Assembly (NCBI RefSeq): GCF_010882175.1
Contig: NZ_WKLH01000002.1
Span: 372,001 to 436,000, forward strand
DNA: 64,000 nt
Direction: 5' to 3'
DNA from: Mangrovibacterium lignilyticum
GTDB lineage: Bacteria; Bacteroidota; Bacteroidia; Bacteroidales; Prolixibacteraceae
Part shown: positions 54,629 through 63,735 of the stretch, in pieces
Layout of the letters: the number at the start of each line of letters is the position of its first letter
Numbering within the stretch: the first letter of the stretch is position 1
Notes under the pieces: model-generated
The model's input: the letters and a program-made list of their open reading frames with translations, nothing else
Told to the model about the DNA's origin: nothing
Databases searched by the model: none
Translations under genes and position numbers: made by a program

Positions 54629-55837
54629 ATGATAAACAGAAGCTGGTTAGCCCTTTTGATATTGCTCACGTTTTGCTGCGTCACGAATAACTTAAACGCA
54701 AAAAATTTAAACGGAAAGAGTTTTAAAATTGTTATCGACCCTGGTCACGGAGGTCATGACCCGGGTGCTATTTATCAGAACATAAGGGAAAAAGACATTG
54801 TGTTGAAGCTTGCCCTGAAACTGGGAAAACAAATCGAGCAGGAAATGCCCGATGTGAAAATTGAATATACCCGATCAACAGATATTTTCATTCCACTGCA
54901 CGAACGAGCAGAGAAAGCCATCAACAGTAAAGCCGATTTATTTCTTTCGCTTCATGCAAATTCGTGCCCCACTCCCTCTGTTAGCGGAACCGAAACCTTT
55001 GTTTTAGGGATGCACAAGACTGAAGAAAACCTTGAAGTTGCAAAAAAGGAAAATGCTGTAATTTTAATTGAAGACGATTATTCGACCCGATATGAAGGGT
55101 TCGACCCCAATTCTTCAGAGTCCTATATCATGTTTGACTTGGTTCAGGAAGAGTATTTCGATCAAAGTGTCAGCATGGCTGCCCTGGTGCAGGGCAAATT
55201 TAAAAACCAGGCACTTCGACGGGATCGCGGGGTTAAACAAGCCGGGTTCCTGGTTCTTCGCCAAACAAGCATGCCGAGTATCTTAATTGAAGCGGGTTAC
55301 TTGAGTAATGCAGACGAGGCTGCCTATTTAAATTCAGCTAATGGACAAGAACAACTCGCAATAGCTATCTGCGACGCCGTAAAATCATACAAAGCCGGTT
55401 TTGAAACACGAAACGGTTTTGAATTGCACGATTTGGTCGTTGAAGAACAATTGGCAAGCGAAAAAGCAAATGAGGAAGATTCAAAGGAAAAAACTGTTGA
55501 AAAGGTGAATAAAAAGCTTGCCATCAGCACTGAACTCAAAAAAACAAATTCAATTGTTGAAAAACAACGTCCAAAAGAACTCTACTACAGTATCCAAATC
55601 GCTGTAGCAGGCAAAAAGCTCGACACCAAACCTTATAATTTCCGGGGGTTGAAGTCAATTTATATGGTTGAACACAATGGTGTTTATAAGTATTACTACG
55701 CCAAGGAACAAAGTTACAATGACGTTTTGAAGCGTAAATCGGAAGCACAACAGCATTACAATGATGCATTTGTAACGGCTTTTTGCGACGGGAAGCAAAT
55801 TTCGATCGAAGAAGCGAGGAATCTGCAATCGCCTTAG
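54629..55837 (+). CDS. N-acetylmuramoyl-L-alanine amidase, Amidase_3 type
   Basis: From the ATG at 54629 the product has 402 residues; a TTG two codons upstream is less likely. A signal peptide (residues about 1-22) is followed by the zinc amidase domain: IVIDPGHGGHDPGA with a zinc His, the Glu of IREKDIVLKLAL, LFLSLHANSCPTP with the second His and SILIEAGYLSN with the catalytic Glu. A charged linker (about 270-310) leads to a C-terminal SPOR-like domain (YYSIQIAVAGKKL). It cleaves stem peptides from peptidoglycan at division. It is followed by the MCE gene after 128 bp. Confidence 0.93.
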   Translation: MINRSWLALLILLTFCCVTNNLNAKNLNGKSFKIVIDPGHGGHDPGAIYQNIREKDIVLKLALKLGKQIEQEMPDVKIEYTRSTDIFIPLHERAEKAINSKADLFLSLHANSCPTPSVSGTETFVLGMHKTEENLEVAKKENAVILIEDDYSTRYEGFDPNSSESYIMFDLVQEEYFDQSVSMAALVQGKFKNQALRRDRGVKQAGFLVLRQTSMPSILIEAGYLSNADEAAYLNSANGQEQLAIAICDAVKSYKAGFETRNGFELHDLVVEEQLASEKANEEDSKEKTVEKVNKKLAISTELKKTNSIVEKQRPKELYYSIQIAVAGKKLDTKPYNFRGLKSIYMVEHNGVYKYYYAKEQSYNDVLKRKSEAQQHYNDAFVTAFCDGKQISIEEARNLQSP

Positions 55838-55965
55838 TTCTCTTCATCCGGTTTGTTTTCTACTCGAATGCTTAGTATTATTGCATAATGAAGGTCTTGT
55901 AAAACTTCATAAAAAGCCTGTATTGTTCCTATAATTAAACAACAAAAACCCTAAAAAAGATCAAC

Positions 55966-57228
55966 ATGAAAATTTCGAAATATGCCAAACTCGGTTTATT
56001 GATTATCTTAAGTGTTGCCATATTTATCTGGGGAATTAATTATTTAAAAGGTATTGACTATTTCAATACCAATACAACTTACTACGCCGCTTACGATCAT
56101 GTTGACGGGCTAATGAAGTCCAGTTCTGTCACAATCAATGGTTACCAGGTTGGGCAAGTAAAAGACATCCACTTTTCGGAGAAAAATGATGGCACATTGA
56201 TGGTCTCCTTTTCAATTGAGGGTAGCTTTAAAATACCGTTAGGTTCAGAAGCACGAATCATTTCGAGCGACATTATGGGAACCCGCTCCATTAAACTTCT
56301 CATTAATCCAAATAACGAATTTTACCAGGCAAACGATACAATTCCGTCAAGCGTAGAGGGCGATTTAAAGGAACAGGTGAGCATGCAGGTTTTGCCGTTG
56401 AAAAATAAGGCGGAACAACTTATAGCCTCACTCGATTCTGCGATTACCGTTATTACTTATGTCTTCAACCCTGAAGCCCGGAAAAATTTATCTGAAAGTT
56501 TTGCGCATATTAATCAAACCATCATCAACCTCGAGAGCGCTTCCGCCCAACTAGACCTGCTTCTGCATTCAGAAGGAGGCAATATCCAGGGGATTCTGGC
56601 CAACATGAACAAACTGAGTTCTTCGTTAGCTGAAAGCTCCGACGATTTTTCATCAATTGCCGGAAATCTCGCAAATATCACCGATAGTATTTCATCGGTC
56701 AACCTGAAGGAAATGATGGAAAACCTTGCGGAAACAACTGATGGAGTCAATCAAATCATTGCGAAAGTAAACTCCAAAGAAGGAACAGCCGGTCTACTGG
56801 TGAATGATCCCGAATTGTATCACAACCTGACACAATTGAGTCTCAGTTTGGATTACTTACTGAAAGATCTCCGTACAAACCCCAAACGGTATGTTCACTT
56901 TGCTGCACTCGATTTTGGAAAGAGCATCTATATTAACCCCGATAAAGATTCGGACATCAGCAATTCTGACTATACGTTTAAAATACACCTTGTATCCAGT
57001 CCCGATCGGCTTAATATCAACGGCCCCATGTTTGAAGGTTTCACCAAGGTTGAAGAAACCGAAATTGCGGGCATTTATAACTACTCAATCGGAAATTCAT
57101 CTGATATTCAGGAAATATATCCACTTTTAGAGAAGGCCAAGAAATCATTTCCGGATGCCAGCATCATTGCGTTCAAAAAAGGCCACCAAGTCAAGCTGGA
57201 TAAAGCTTTGCGTAAGATCAACAACTAA
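55966..57228 (+). CDS. MCE/MlaD family lipid-transport protein
   Basis: The product has 420 residues. One transmembrane helix near the N-terminus (LGLLIILSVAIFIWGINYL) leads to an MCE domain (about 38-120) with YDHVDGLMKSSSVTINGYQVG and GTRSIKLLINP. A long helical part (about 135-280) follows, with repeated SSSLAES and NLAETTDGV segments that could form the tunnel-like coil of MlaD/PqiB relatives. The last 130 residues have no recognised domain. It should anchor in the inner membrane and move lipids between membranes. In Bacteroidota it regularly follows the amidase gene. Confidence 0.88.
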   Translation: MKISKYAKLGLLIILSVAIFIWGINYLKGIDYFNTNTTYYAAYDHVDGLMKSSSVTINGYQVGQVKDIHFSEKNDGTLMVSFSIEGSFKIPLGSEARIISSDIMGTRSIKLLINPNNEFYQANDTIPSSVEGDLKEQVSMQVLPLKNKAEQLIASLDSAITVITYVFNPEARKNLSESFAHINQTIINLESASAQLDLLLHSEGGNIQGILANMNKLSSSLAESSDDFSSIAGNLANITDSISSVNLKEMMENLAETTDGVNQIIAKVNSKEGTAGLLVNDPELYHNLTQLSLSLDYLLKDLRTNPKRYVHFAALDFGKSIYINPDKDSDISNSDYTFKIHLVSSPDRLNINGPMFEGFTKVEETEIAGIYNYSIGNSSDIQEIYPLLEKAKKSFPDASIIAFKKGHQVKLDKALRKINN

Positions 57229-57505
57229 CTATGATTATAATATATATTTAGTGGCTAATTTCTAATCCCCTTTATTCTCGGTACTTAGCGAGAGTCTATA
57301 CTGCAACTAACTGATAAACAACACGTTGTATAGCATAAATTTTTTTCAACTTTTTAAGTAATTGAGTTCTAATCCCTTTATAATTATTCATAAAAAGTCA
57401 AGGGCTTTTGCATTTTTTTTATACTTTTTTTTTGAACACTTTTGTTTCAGGGAAAGAAAATAAAGGGAAAATTTTTGTCGAACTCAATTAATCCTGCTGT
57501 TCAAA

Positions 57506-58933
57506 ATGACTAATACTCATCTTGGTGTATGGGATCGTTGTCTCGGTGTGATTCGTGATAACGTTCCAACTATAAGTTTTAAAACTTGGTTTGAGCCGAT
57601 TGTTCCGCTTCGAATCGATAATCAGGTGTTGACCATCCAGGTACCTAGTCCGTTTTTTTACGAATATCTGGAAGAACAATACATTGATTTATTGCGCAAA
57701 ACTTTGCGTAAAGAAGTCGGGCAAGAAGCCAAATTAGAGTACGTGGTAGTAATGGGGAATCAAGCCAATGCGCAACCCTATACCGTGAAGTATCCAACCA
57801 ATAATAATTCAAAGATTCAGAACAAGCCGCTGAATGTGCCGCTTAAGACTGAGGGGAAACCCTCTATTAAAAATCCGTTTATCATTCCGGGAATTCAGAA
57901 ATTGCACGTTGACCCGCAATTGAAGTCGGATAATACCTTCGAAAACTATGTAGAAGGTGAATGCAACAGTTTGGCTCGTGCTGCCGGTTTTGCAGTAGCG
58001 CAAAACCCGGGTGGAACCGCGTTCAACCCACTGATGATTTTTGGAAATTCAGGCTTGGGAAAGACCCATCTCGCTCACGCCATCGGAATACAGGTAAAAG
58101 AACAATTTCCGGACAAAGTAGTGCTTTACGTAAATGCAAATAAATTCCAAACGCAGTTTACTGAAGCAACCCGTAATAATAACCGGAACGACTTCTTGCA
58201 CTTTTACCAAATGATTGATGTTCTGATTTTAGATGATGTACAGGAATTTGCAGGGAAAGAAAAAACGCAGGAGACTTTCTTCCACATCTTCAATCACCTT
58301 CATCAGAGTGGAAAACAGTTGATCTTAACATCGGATAAACCACCAATCGAGTTGAAAGGAATGGAGCAGCGTTTGCTGTCTCGTTTCAAATGGGGACTTA
58401 CCGCTGAACTTTTAGTGCCTGATTTTGAAACCCGCATGGAGATTCTGAAACGGAAAACGTACAAAGACGGAATCGAAATTAGCGACGAAGTGCTGGAATA
58501 CATTGCCTCGCACATTAGTAATAACGTACGTGAGCTTGAAGGCGCTTTGGTTTCACTGTTAGCACAGTCAACCTTAAATAAAAAAGAGGTTACCATCGAG
58601 CTGGCAAGCGATATGGTCAATAAATTGGTTAAAAGCTCCAAACGCGAATTATCAATCGATTATATTTCAAAAGTTGTCTGCGATTATTTCAATCTGCCGG
58701 TTGACAACTTGCAAACCAAAACCCGGAAGCGTGAAATTGTACAGGCTCGTCAATTAGCCATGTATTTCTCCAAAAGCATGACCAAATCGTCTCTGGCGTC
58801 TATTGGATCGCAAATTGGAAATAAAGACCACGCAACTGTTCTGCATGCTTGCAAAACAGTGAATAACCTCATTGAGACCGACAAGAACTTCAGGAGTTTT
58901 GTCGATGAAATAGAAAAGAAATTGAAAATGTAG
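57506..58933 (+). CDS. dnaA: Chromosomal replication initiator DnaA
   Basis: DnaA binds and opens the replication origin. The product has 475 residues. Domain I (1-85) has SFKTWFEPIVPL; domain II is a variable linker. Domain III has the P loop FGNSGLGKTHLAHAIG, Walker B DVLILDDVQEF and the AAA+ sensor regions (LLSRFKWGLTAELL). Domain IV (about 380-475) has the DnaA-box-binding signature GNKDHATVLHACKTV. The start ATG at 57506 follows 277 bp of AT-rich DNA in which I see no consensus DnaA boxes, so the origin is probably elsewhere. Confidence 0.98.
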   Translation: MTNTHLGVWDRCLGVIRDNVPTISFKTWFEPIVPLRIDNQVLTIQVPSPFFYEYLEEQYIDLLRKTLRKEVGQEAKLEYVVVMGNQANAQPYTVKYPTNNNSKIQNKPLNVPLKTEGKPSIKNPFIIPGIQKLHVDPQLKSDNTFENYVEGECNSLARAAGFAVAQNPGGTAFNPLMIFGNSGLGKTHLAHAIGIQVKEQFPDKVVLYVNANKFQTQFTEATRNNNRNDFLHFYQMIDVLILDDVQEFAGKEKTQETFFHIFNHLHQSGKQLILTSDKPPIELKGMEQRLLSRFKWGLTAELLVPDFETRMEILKRKTYKDGIEISDEVLEYIASHISNNVRELEGALVSLLAQSTLNKKEVTIELASDMVNKLVKSSKRELSIDYISKVVCDYFNLPVDNLQTKTRKREIVQARQLAMYFSKSMTKSSLASIGSQIGNKDHATVLHACKTVNNLIETDKNFRSFVDEIEKKLKM

Positions 58934-58941
58934 ATATTATC

Positions 58942-58971
58942 AGGCAGGTCTTTACGATCTGCCTTTTTTTT
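58942..58971 (+). terminator. Rho-independent terminator of dnaA
   Basis: AGGCAGGTC (58942-58950) pairs with GATCTGCCT (58956-58964) with one G-T wobble, followed by an uninterrupted T run to 58971. It lies 9 bp past the dnaA stop codon. Confidence 0.92.
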
Positions 58972-58981
58972 ACCTGTTAAA

Positions 58982-59581
58982 ATGACAGACTCTTATTTGA
59001 CGATAGCCGGACCAACAGAAGGGATTTTCAAAGATAAAGGCAGTAAATTCTTGGCTTTTGCCTACCCTGTTGAAACAGAAGACGAGATTAAGGAGCTCAT
59101 ACAGCACTTAAAAAAAGAACACTATTCTGCTCGTCACCATTGTTATGCCTGGCGTTTGGGTGCCGACAAAACACAATTCAGGGCAAATGATGATGGTGAA
59201 CCATCTTCCACTGCCGGTAAACCAATCTTAGGACAAATACAGCGACTCGATTTAACCAATGTTCTTATTGTGGTTGTTCGCTATTTTGGTGGCACCTTGT
59301 TGGGCGTAAGTGGCCTGATCAACGCGTATCGGTCTGCAGCAATTGCTGCATTAGACGAAGCAAAAATTGTAGAACAACTGGTTGAAGTACCATTTTGGGT
59401 TGAATTTGACTATCTGAATATGAACAGTGTCATGAAAGTATTTAAAGATGAGATTTTGCCGCAAAAGAAAACCGAATTTGACTTAAGGTGCAAAATTCGC
59501 TCTTCAATCCGGGAAAGCGAATCAGAACGGATTTTTAGCCTCCTTAAAAACATTGAGGGTGTTCGGATCAACCTCATTTAA
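58982..59581 (+). CDS. IMPACT/YigZ family protein
   Basis: The product has 199 residues. The N-terminal UPF0029 domain has KGSKFLAFAYPV, then the signature YAWRLGADKTQFRANDDGEPSSTAG-like block split at GADKTQ and DDGEPSSTAGKPIL, and RYFGGTLLGVSGLINAYRSA. A C-terminal ferredoxin-like domain (DUF1949) covers about 135-199. In eukaryotes IMPACT modulates translational control; the bacterial YigZ role is unproven. It starts 11 bp after the dnaA terminator. Confidence 0.93.
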   Translation: MTDSYLTIAGPTEGIFKDKGSKFLAFAYPVETEDEIKELIQHLKKEHYSARHHCYAWRLGADKTQFRANDDGEPSSTAGKPILGQIQRLDLTNVLIVVVRYFGGTLLGVSGLINAYRSAAIAALDEAKIVEQLVEVPFWVEFDYLNMNSVMKVFKDEILPQKKTEFDLRCKIRSSIRESESERIFSLLKNIEGVRINLI

Positions 59582-59668
59582 GTTGTTACCTGATTGTTAG
59601 TAAGTCATTAATAATTCCTGCTCAAAATCATGCTTTAATAAACAAGAGCTCCTTAAATTTATGTTTTA

Positions 59669-59887
59669 ATGAAGAGTCCGCTTAATCGATATTATTTTCC
59701 ACCGAATGGCAGCAACCGTTCCTTTATTTATTTCCCTTTTTTGAATTATTTTTCCCGTCGATTAAGCGTTCATTTTAAGCAATTTCACCTATCAGAAAAT
59801 TTAACGACTTTGAGAAACCAACAGTTACTTTTGTTCCTGTTGGTTTTTTTTGTGTCTGCGTGTCAAACTAAAAAACAAACACCATAA
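59669..59887 (+). CDS. Candidate pyrL-like leader ORF of pyrBI
   Basis: A 72-codon frame starts at ATG 59669 and its TAA stop (59885-59887) directly abuts the pyrB ATG at 59888. It runs through a U-rich tract (24 of the 38 bases at 59719-59756 are T, encoding a Phe/Tyr-rich stretch) and then straight through a strong terminator. This is the arrangement of the enterobacterial pyrL leader peptide, whose translation, coupled to UTP-dependent polymerase pausing, decides whether pyrBI is transcribed. The peptide itself has no recognised family. Its end (LLLFLLVFFVSAC) happens to look like a lipobox, so a tiny lipoprotein is an alternative reading. The leader role is inferred. Confidence 0.5.
   Translation: MKSPLNRYYFPPNGSNRSFIYFPFLNYFSRRLSVHFKQFHLSENLTTLRNQQLLLFLLVFFVSACQTKKQTP
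59816..59851 (+). terminator. Rho-independent terminator / attenuator before pyrB
   Basis: AACCAACAG (59816-59824) pairs with CTGTTGGTT (59837-59845), followed by a T run to 59851. It lies 36 bp before the pyrB ATG and about 235 bp after the previous gene, inside the candidate leader ORF. Confidence 0.85.
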
Positions 59888-60796
59888 ATGAAGAAAGATT
59901 TAATTTCCATCACTGACTATTCGAAAGAGGAGTACCTTCGGATTATGGAATTGGCTGCGGATTTTGAGCAAAATCCCAACCAAAAATTGTTGGAAGGCAA
60001 AGTTGTTGCCTCCCTCTTCTTTGAACCTTCAACCCGCACCAGGTTGAGCTTTGAAACGGCAATTAACCGACTGGGAGGAAGAATAATCGGTTTTTCAGAT
60101 TCTAATTCATCCAGTGTAACCAAAGGTGAAACCTTGCACGACACGATTCGCATGGTTTCTAATTATGCCGACCTGATTGTAATGCGCCACCCGTTGGAAG
60201 GAAGTGCCCGTTACGCATCGGAGGTATCGTCCGTTCCAATTATCAACGCCGGAGACGGAGCCAACCAGCATCCAACCCAAACCCTACTCGATATGTATTC
60301 GATCATGAAAACACAGGGGCGGCTGGATAACATTAACATCTTCATGGTAGGCGACCTCAAGTACGGAAGAACTGTTCATTCGCTACTAATGGCACTCTCC
60401 CAGTTCGAGAATCCGATCTTCAATTTCATTGCTCCTGATGAATTGCAAATGCCGGAGGAATACAAAATTTACTTGCGAGAGAAAGGGATTCGCTTTTTCG
60501 AACACCGCGAATTTACCGACATCATTTCGGAAGCCGATATCGTTTATATGACACGTGTACAAAAAGAACGTTTTTCGGACCCTATTGAATACGAACAAGT
60601 CAAGAATGTCTACATCCTGCGAAATAGCATGCTGGCCAATACCAAGCCTAATATGCGCATTCTGCATCCGCTGCCCCGTGTTAACGAGATTCACACTGAT
60701 GTAGATAAAAATGAAAAAGCTTATTATTTTGATCAAGCTTTGAACGGCGTTTTTGCCCGCGAAGCTATCATTGCCCACACCTTAAGTCTAAAATAA
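59888..60796 (+). CDS. pyrB: Aspartate carbamoyltransferase catalytic subunit
   Basis: The enzyme joins carbamoyl phosphate and aspartate, the committed step of pyrimidine synthesis. The product has 302 residues, a normal length. The carbamoyl-phosphate-binding motif [17 protein letters not shown] is intact, followed by [56 protein letters not shown] and [14 protein letters not shown]. The regulatory subunit gene follows after 6 bp, so this is a class B type (PyrB6-PyrI6) enzyme, feedback-controlled by CTP/ATP. A terminator in the leader suggests transcription attenuation. Confidence 0.98.
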   Translation: MKKDLISITDYSKEEYLRIMELAADFEQNPNQKLLEGKVVASLFFEPSTRTRLSFETAINRLGGRIIGFSDSNSSSVTKGETLHDTIRMVSNYADLIVMRHPLEGSARYASEVSSVPIINAGDGANQHPTQTLLDMYSIMKTQGRLDNINIFMVGDLKYGRTVHSLLMALSQFENPIFNFIAPDELQMPEEYKIYLREKGIRFFEHREFTDIISEADIVYMTRVQKERFSDPIEYEQVKNVYILRNSMLANTKPNMRILHPLPRVNEIHTDVDKNEKAYYFDQALNGVFAREAIIAHTLSLK

Positions 60797-60802
60797 GCAG
60801 CC

Positions 60803-61273
60803 ATGAGCGATAAAATAAAAAAGAAACTGAAACTGAAAGTCAGTGCAATCAGCGAAGGCACTGTTATCGACCATATTCCATCGGAAAACCTTTTTAAGGT
60901 CATCTCCATTCTCGAACTGGACAAAACTACAAACATGATTACCTTTGGCGCTAATCTCGACAGCGAGCAACAAGGTTCCAAAGCCATTATCAAAGTATCG
61001 AACCAGTTCTTTGCCAACGACGACATTAACCGGATTGCATTAATTGCTCCAAATGCGAAGCTAAACATTATACGCGACTATGAAGTTGTTGAGAAAAAAG
61101 TTGTTGAAGTTCCGGACCAGGTTATCGGGATTGTGAAATGTTTCAACCCTAAATGTATCACCAACAACGAAGATGTACTAACGTCATTCAAAGTAACATC
61201 AAAAAGTCCGTTAGCGTTGAAATGTAAATATTGTGAGAAAATCACTCACCAACACCAAATGGTAATCAAGTAA
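60803..61273 (+). CDS. pyrI: Aspartate carbamoyltransferase regulatory subunit
   Basis: The product has 156 residues. The N-terminal allosteric domain (VSAISEGTVIDHIP, then KAIIKVSNQFF) binds CTP and ATP. The C-terminal zinc domain has CFNPKCITNN and CKYCEKIT, the four cysteines that bind one zinc and hold PyrI to PyrB. It lies 6 bp after pyrB. The next gene starts 21 bp later and may belong to the same transcript. Confidence 0.97.
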   Translation: MSDKIKKKLKLKVSAISEGTVIDHIPSENLFKVISILELDKTTNMITFGANLDSEQQGSKAIIKVSNQFFANDDINRIALIAPNAKLNIIRDYEVVEKKVVEVPDQVIGIVKCFNPKCITNNEDVLTSFKVTSKSPLALKCKYCEKITHQHQMVIK

Positions 61274-61294
61274 TTTGTAAGTAGACAAAGAAAG

Positions 61295-61741
61295 ATGAAG
61301 AAAGAATTTAGTGCTTGTTTGGAAACCATTAAGCAGTTAGTTGAATCGAAAAACGAGGAGTTGTTACTCGGAATCTGCAAAATTCTCAAAGAGCAAATCT
61401 ACCATTACGATTGGGTCGGATTTTATGTCATGGAAAATGGAGGGTTGGTGCTTGGCCCCTATGTTGGAAAGCCAACCGAACATACCCACATCGCTGTGGG
61501 CAAAGGCGTTTGCGGGCAAGTAGCCGAACGGGAAGAAACCATGATAGTTCAGGATGTCAGCCAAATTGAAAATTACATTTCCTGTGGCTTGGATGTCCAA
61601 TCGGAGATTGTGGTTCCGGTGATGAAAAGTGGCAAATTTGTTGCCGAACTAGACATTGATAGCCACTCTCCTGCTCCGTTCACAAACGACGACCAGCTAT
61701 TTCTGGAAGAAGTATGTGAGCTCATCAGCGAGCAATTTTAA
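61295..61741 (+). CDS. GAF-domain free methionine-R-sulfoxide reductase
   Basis: The product has 148 residues and is a single GAF domain. KGVCGQVAEREE, NYISCGLDVQSEIVVPV and ELDIDSHSPAPF match the fRMsr pattern (E. coli YebR), where cysteines in the GVCG segment and the later segment reduce free methionine-R-sulfoxide. A catalytic role is likely but not certain, since the second cysteine box (YISCG) differs from the usual HIAC. It lies 21 bp after pyrI, perhaps only by proximity. Confidence 0.85.
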   Translation: MKKEFSACLETIKQLVESKNEELLLGICKILKEQIYHYDWVGFYVMENGGLVLGPYVGKPTEHTHIAVGKGVCGQVAEREETMIVQDVSQIENYISCGLDVQSEIVVPVMKSGKFVAELDIDSHSPAPFTNDDQLFLEEVCELISEQF

Positions 61742-61743
61742 GC

Positions 61744-61779
61744 AAAAAAAAAAAGTTCGCCGGGGAAACCCAGCGAACT
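61744..61779 (-). terminator. Rho-independent terminator of the RRM protein gene
   Basis: AGTTCGC (61754-61760) pairs with GCGAACT (61773-61779) with an inner GGG/CCC pairing. On the minus strand eleven T follow (plus-strand A from 61744 to 61754). It lies 26 bp past the RRM stop codon. Confidence 0.95.
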
Positions 61780-61805
61780 GTATTGCATAGCTTTTGAAAA
61801 GCTTC

Positions 61806-62219
61806 TTAGTAGCGTTCGCGTCTTTGTGGACGACCACCGTCGCGGTCTCTGCCGCCACCATAGCCACCACGATCACCGCCTCCCTGATTTCTCTGGAAAC
61901 GATCACCACCGCCAAAACCACCACCACCTCGGTTATAACCACCGTCACGACGAGGTCTACCTGAGCCGCCAGTGTTTTCTCTTGGTTTAGCTTCGTTCAC
62001 TTTGATGTTACGGCCTTGTACGTCCGCTCCGTCTAATTTAGCAACTGCAGCTGCACCTGCCTGGTCATCTGCCATTTCAACAAAACCAAAACCTTTTGCA
62101 CGTCCGGTTTCACGATCTGTAACCAATTTTACTGAAACAACTTCACCGAATTCAGCGAACAGTTCAGTAACATCTTCTTCCGAAAGATTGTAGTTTAAAT
62201 TACCTACGTAAATGTTCAT
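61806..62219 (-). CDS. RRM-domain RNA-binding protein with RGG-type tail
   Basis: From the ATG at 62219 the product has 137 residues; the frame extends four codons to a TTG but the ATG is immediately followed by NIYVGNLNYNL, the RNP2 motif. One RRM (about 1-80) also has RNP1 KGFGFVEM. The C-terminal 50 residues are Gly/Arg/Asp-rich (GGGGFGGGDRF, then GGDRGGYGGGRDRDGG), an RGG-like low-complexity tail. Proteins of this kind are abundant in Bacteroidota and cyanobacteria and bind RNA, possibly as RNA chaperones or post-transcriptional regulators. It is a single gene with an eleven-T terminator. Confidence 0.95.
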   Translation of the reverse strand: MNIYVGNLNYNLSEEDVTELFAEFGEVVSVKLVTDRETGRAKGFGFVEMADDQAGAAAVAKLDGADVQGRNIKVNEAKPRENTGGSGRPRRDGGYNRGGGGFGGGDRFQRNQGGGDRGGYGGGRDRDGGRPQRRERY

Positions 62220-62296
62220 AATCTGAGACAAATAAATAATTAAAAAAATAAATACACAGCTGGTAAAATCAAGGATTCTTCGGAACGGCGATTGTT

Positions 62297-62548
62297 TTGA
62301 AAATTAAAATAAAATCACAGGAACCTAAAAGCGATGACCCTACCCTAAATAAATACAAATGTTCAAAGAAACTGGTCATGCACGTAATTAAGGCACCGGA
62401 AGGCAGGTTACTTTCCTGTTCATTTATTACAAGTCATTACACCATAGCTCTATACAAAATTAAAGATAGTTTTGAATTGACAAGCGACTGTGAAAGTTTT
62501 TTTATTGAATATTCATCAGAATTAAATCTGATTGGCCGTGACAATTAA
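62297..62548 (+). CDS. Possible small ORF, unsupported by family
   Basis: An 83-codon frame opens with TTG at 62297 and has its stop overlapping the convergent methyltransferase stop (TTAA at 62545-62548). It is Lys/Ser-rich with no motif I recognise. It occupies the only sizeable gap here. A chance frame is quite possible. Confidence 0.25.
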   Translation: MKIKIKSQEPKSDDPTLNKYKCSKKLVMHVIKAPEGRLLSCSFITSHYTIALYKIKDSFELTSDCESFFIEYSSELNLIGRDN

Positions 62549-63735
62549 TCGACATAAAGAACCAATCCCTTTAGGTACTCACCTTCCGGATGATAAATAT
62601 TGACCGGATGATCGGCTGGCTGTGTTAACTGGTGCAGAATACGTACCTTTCGACCGGAAATGGCAGCTCCTGAAAATACTGCTTCACGAAACTTATCTTT
62701 CGTCACAACCTGGGAACAACTAAAGGTAAATACAATCCCACCGGACCGAATTTGCTCAAAAGCCCGGGCATTTAATCGTTTGTAGGCCTGCAGGGCTTGG
62801 CTTAAGGCATTTCGATGCTTGGCAAATGCCGGAGGATCAAGAATAATTAAATCATACTTGTCCTTGATATCCCGCATAAAATCGAAAGCATCTGCTACAT
62901 AAGCTTCATGCCTTGGGTCTTTCGGATAATTAAGTTCAACATTCTGACGGGTCAGCTCAATGGCTTTTGCCGAAGCGTCGACTGAATGCACCATTTTAGC
63001 ATCGCCTTGCATAGCGTAAAACGAGAATCCTCCGCTGTAACAAAACATGTTTAGAACATCGCGGTTCTTTGAAAATTCACGCACCAAACGACGGTTTTCC
63101 CGTTGATCGACAAAGAAGCCGGTTTTCTGCCCTTCAACCCAATCGACCCGAAAAGCGTTGTTGTATTCGTTCACGATAGTTGGACTCGACTCGCCCAACA
63201 AATAGCCGTTTTCAGGCTCAATATCTGCTTTAAAAGGTAATGTCTTGTCGCTCTTATCGTAGACAGCAACCAATTGATCGCCCAACAATTCTTTCAGTAT
63301 TTCAGCCAGTAAATGGCGAATGTGATACATCCCGACCGAATGTGCCTGGTAAACAGCAGTTCCATTGTAGAAGTCTATAATTAGGCCGGGCAAACCATCT
63401 CCTTCGCCATGCACAAGGCGGAAAACATTGGTCTGCTCATTGTGCAACAATCCTAATGATGAACGCAGGTTGATAGCCTCGGAAAGGCGTTGTTTCCAAA
63501 AATCGCGATCAATGGCCACATCTTTAAAACTCACGATGCGGACCGCGATCGAACCAATTTGATAATGGCCGGCAGCCAAAAATTCGTTGGAATTTGACAC
63601 TACCCGAACCAGGTCACCTTCTTTAACCTCGGCTGTTATTTTTTTGATTGCTCCGGAAAATACCCAAGGGTGAAAACGTTTTAATGATTGTTCTTTTCCC
63701 TTGTTAAGAACAACTGTAGCGACAGTGTTTGTCAT
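62545..63735 (-). CDS. Class I SAM-dependent rRNA methyltransferase, RlmI-like
   Basis: The product has 396 residues, typical of RlmI (E. coli 396), which makes m5C1962 in 23S rRNA. The N-terminal PUA domain (1-75, NKGKEQSLKRFHPWVFSGAI) is followed by an EEHEE-like linker and a Rossmann methyltransferase domain with KTGFFVDQRENRRLV, LNMFCYSGGFSFYAM (SAM-binding, with the conserved Cys), DLIILDPPAFAKHRN and FTFSCSQVV, whose Cys is catalytic in the family. It overlaps the exonuclease gene downstream of 63732 by 4 bp, so the two are translationally coupled. The exact rRNA target is inferred. Confidence 0.92.
   Translation of the reverse strand: MTNTVATVVLNKGKEQSLKRFHPWVFSGAIKKITAEVKEGDLVRVVSNSNEFLAAGHYQIGSIAVRIVSFKDVAIDRDFWKQRLSEAINLRSSLGLLHNEQTNVFRLVHGEGDGLPGLIIDFYNGTAVYQAHSVGMYHIRHLLAEILKELLGDQLVAVYDKSDKTLPFKADIEPENGYLLGESSPTIVNEYNNAFRVDWVEGQKTGFFVDQRENRRLVREFSKNRDVLNMFCYSGGFSFYAMQGDAKMVHSVDASAKAIELTRQNVELNYPKDPRHEAYVADAFDFMRDIKDKYDLIILDPPAFAKHRNALSQALQAYKRLNARAFEQIRSGGIVFTFSCSQVVTKDKFREAVFSGAAISGRKVRILHQLTQPADHPVNIYHPEGEYLKGLVLYVD

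Noticed and set aside
57229-57505. Replication origin upstream of dnaA
   Set aside because: The region is AT-rich but I find no consensus DnaA boxes (TTATCCACA-like) or repeated 13-mers, so I do not call an origin.
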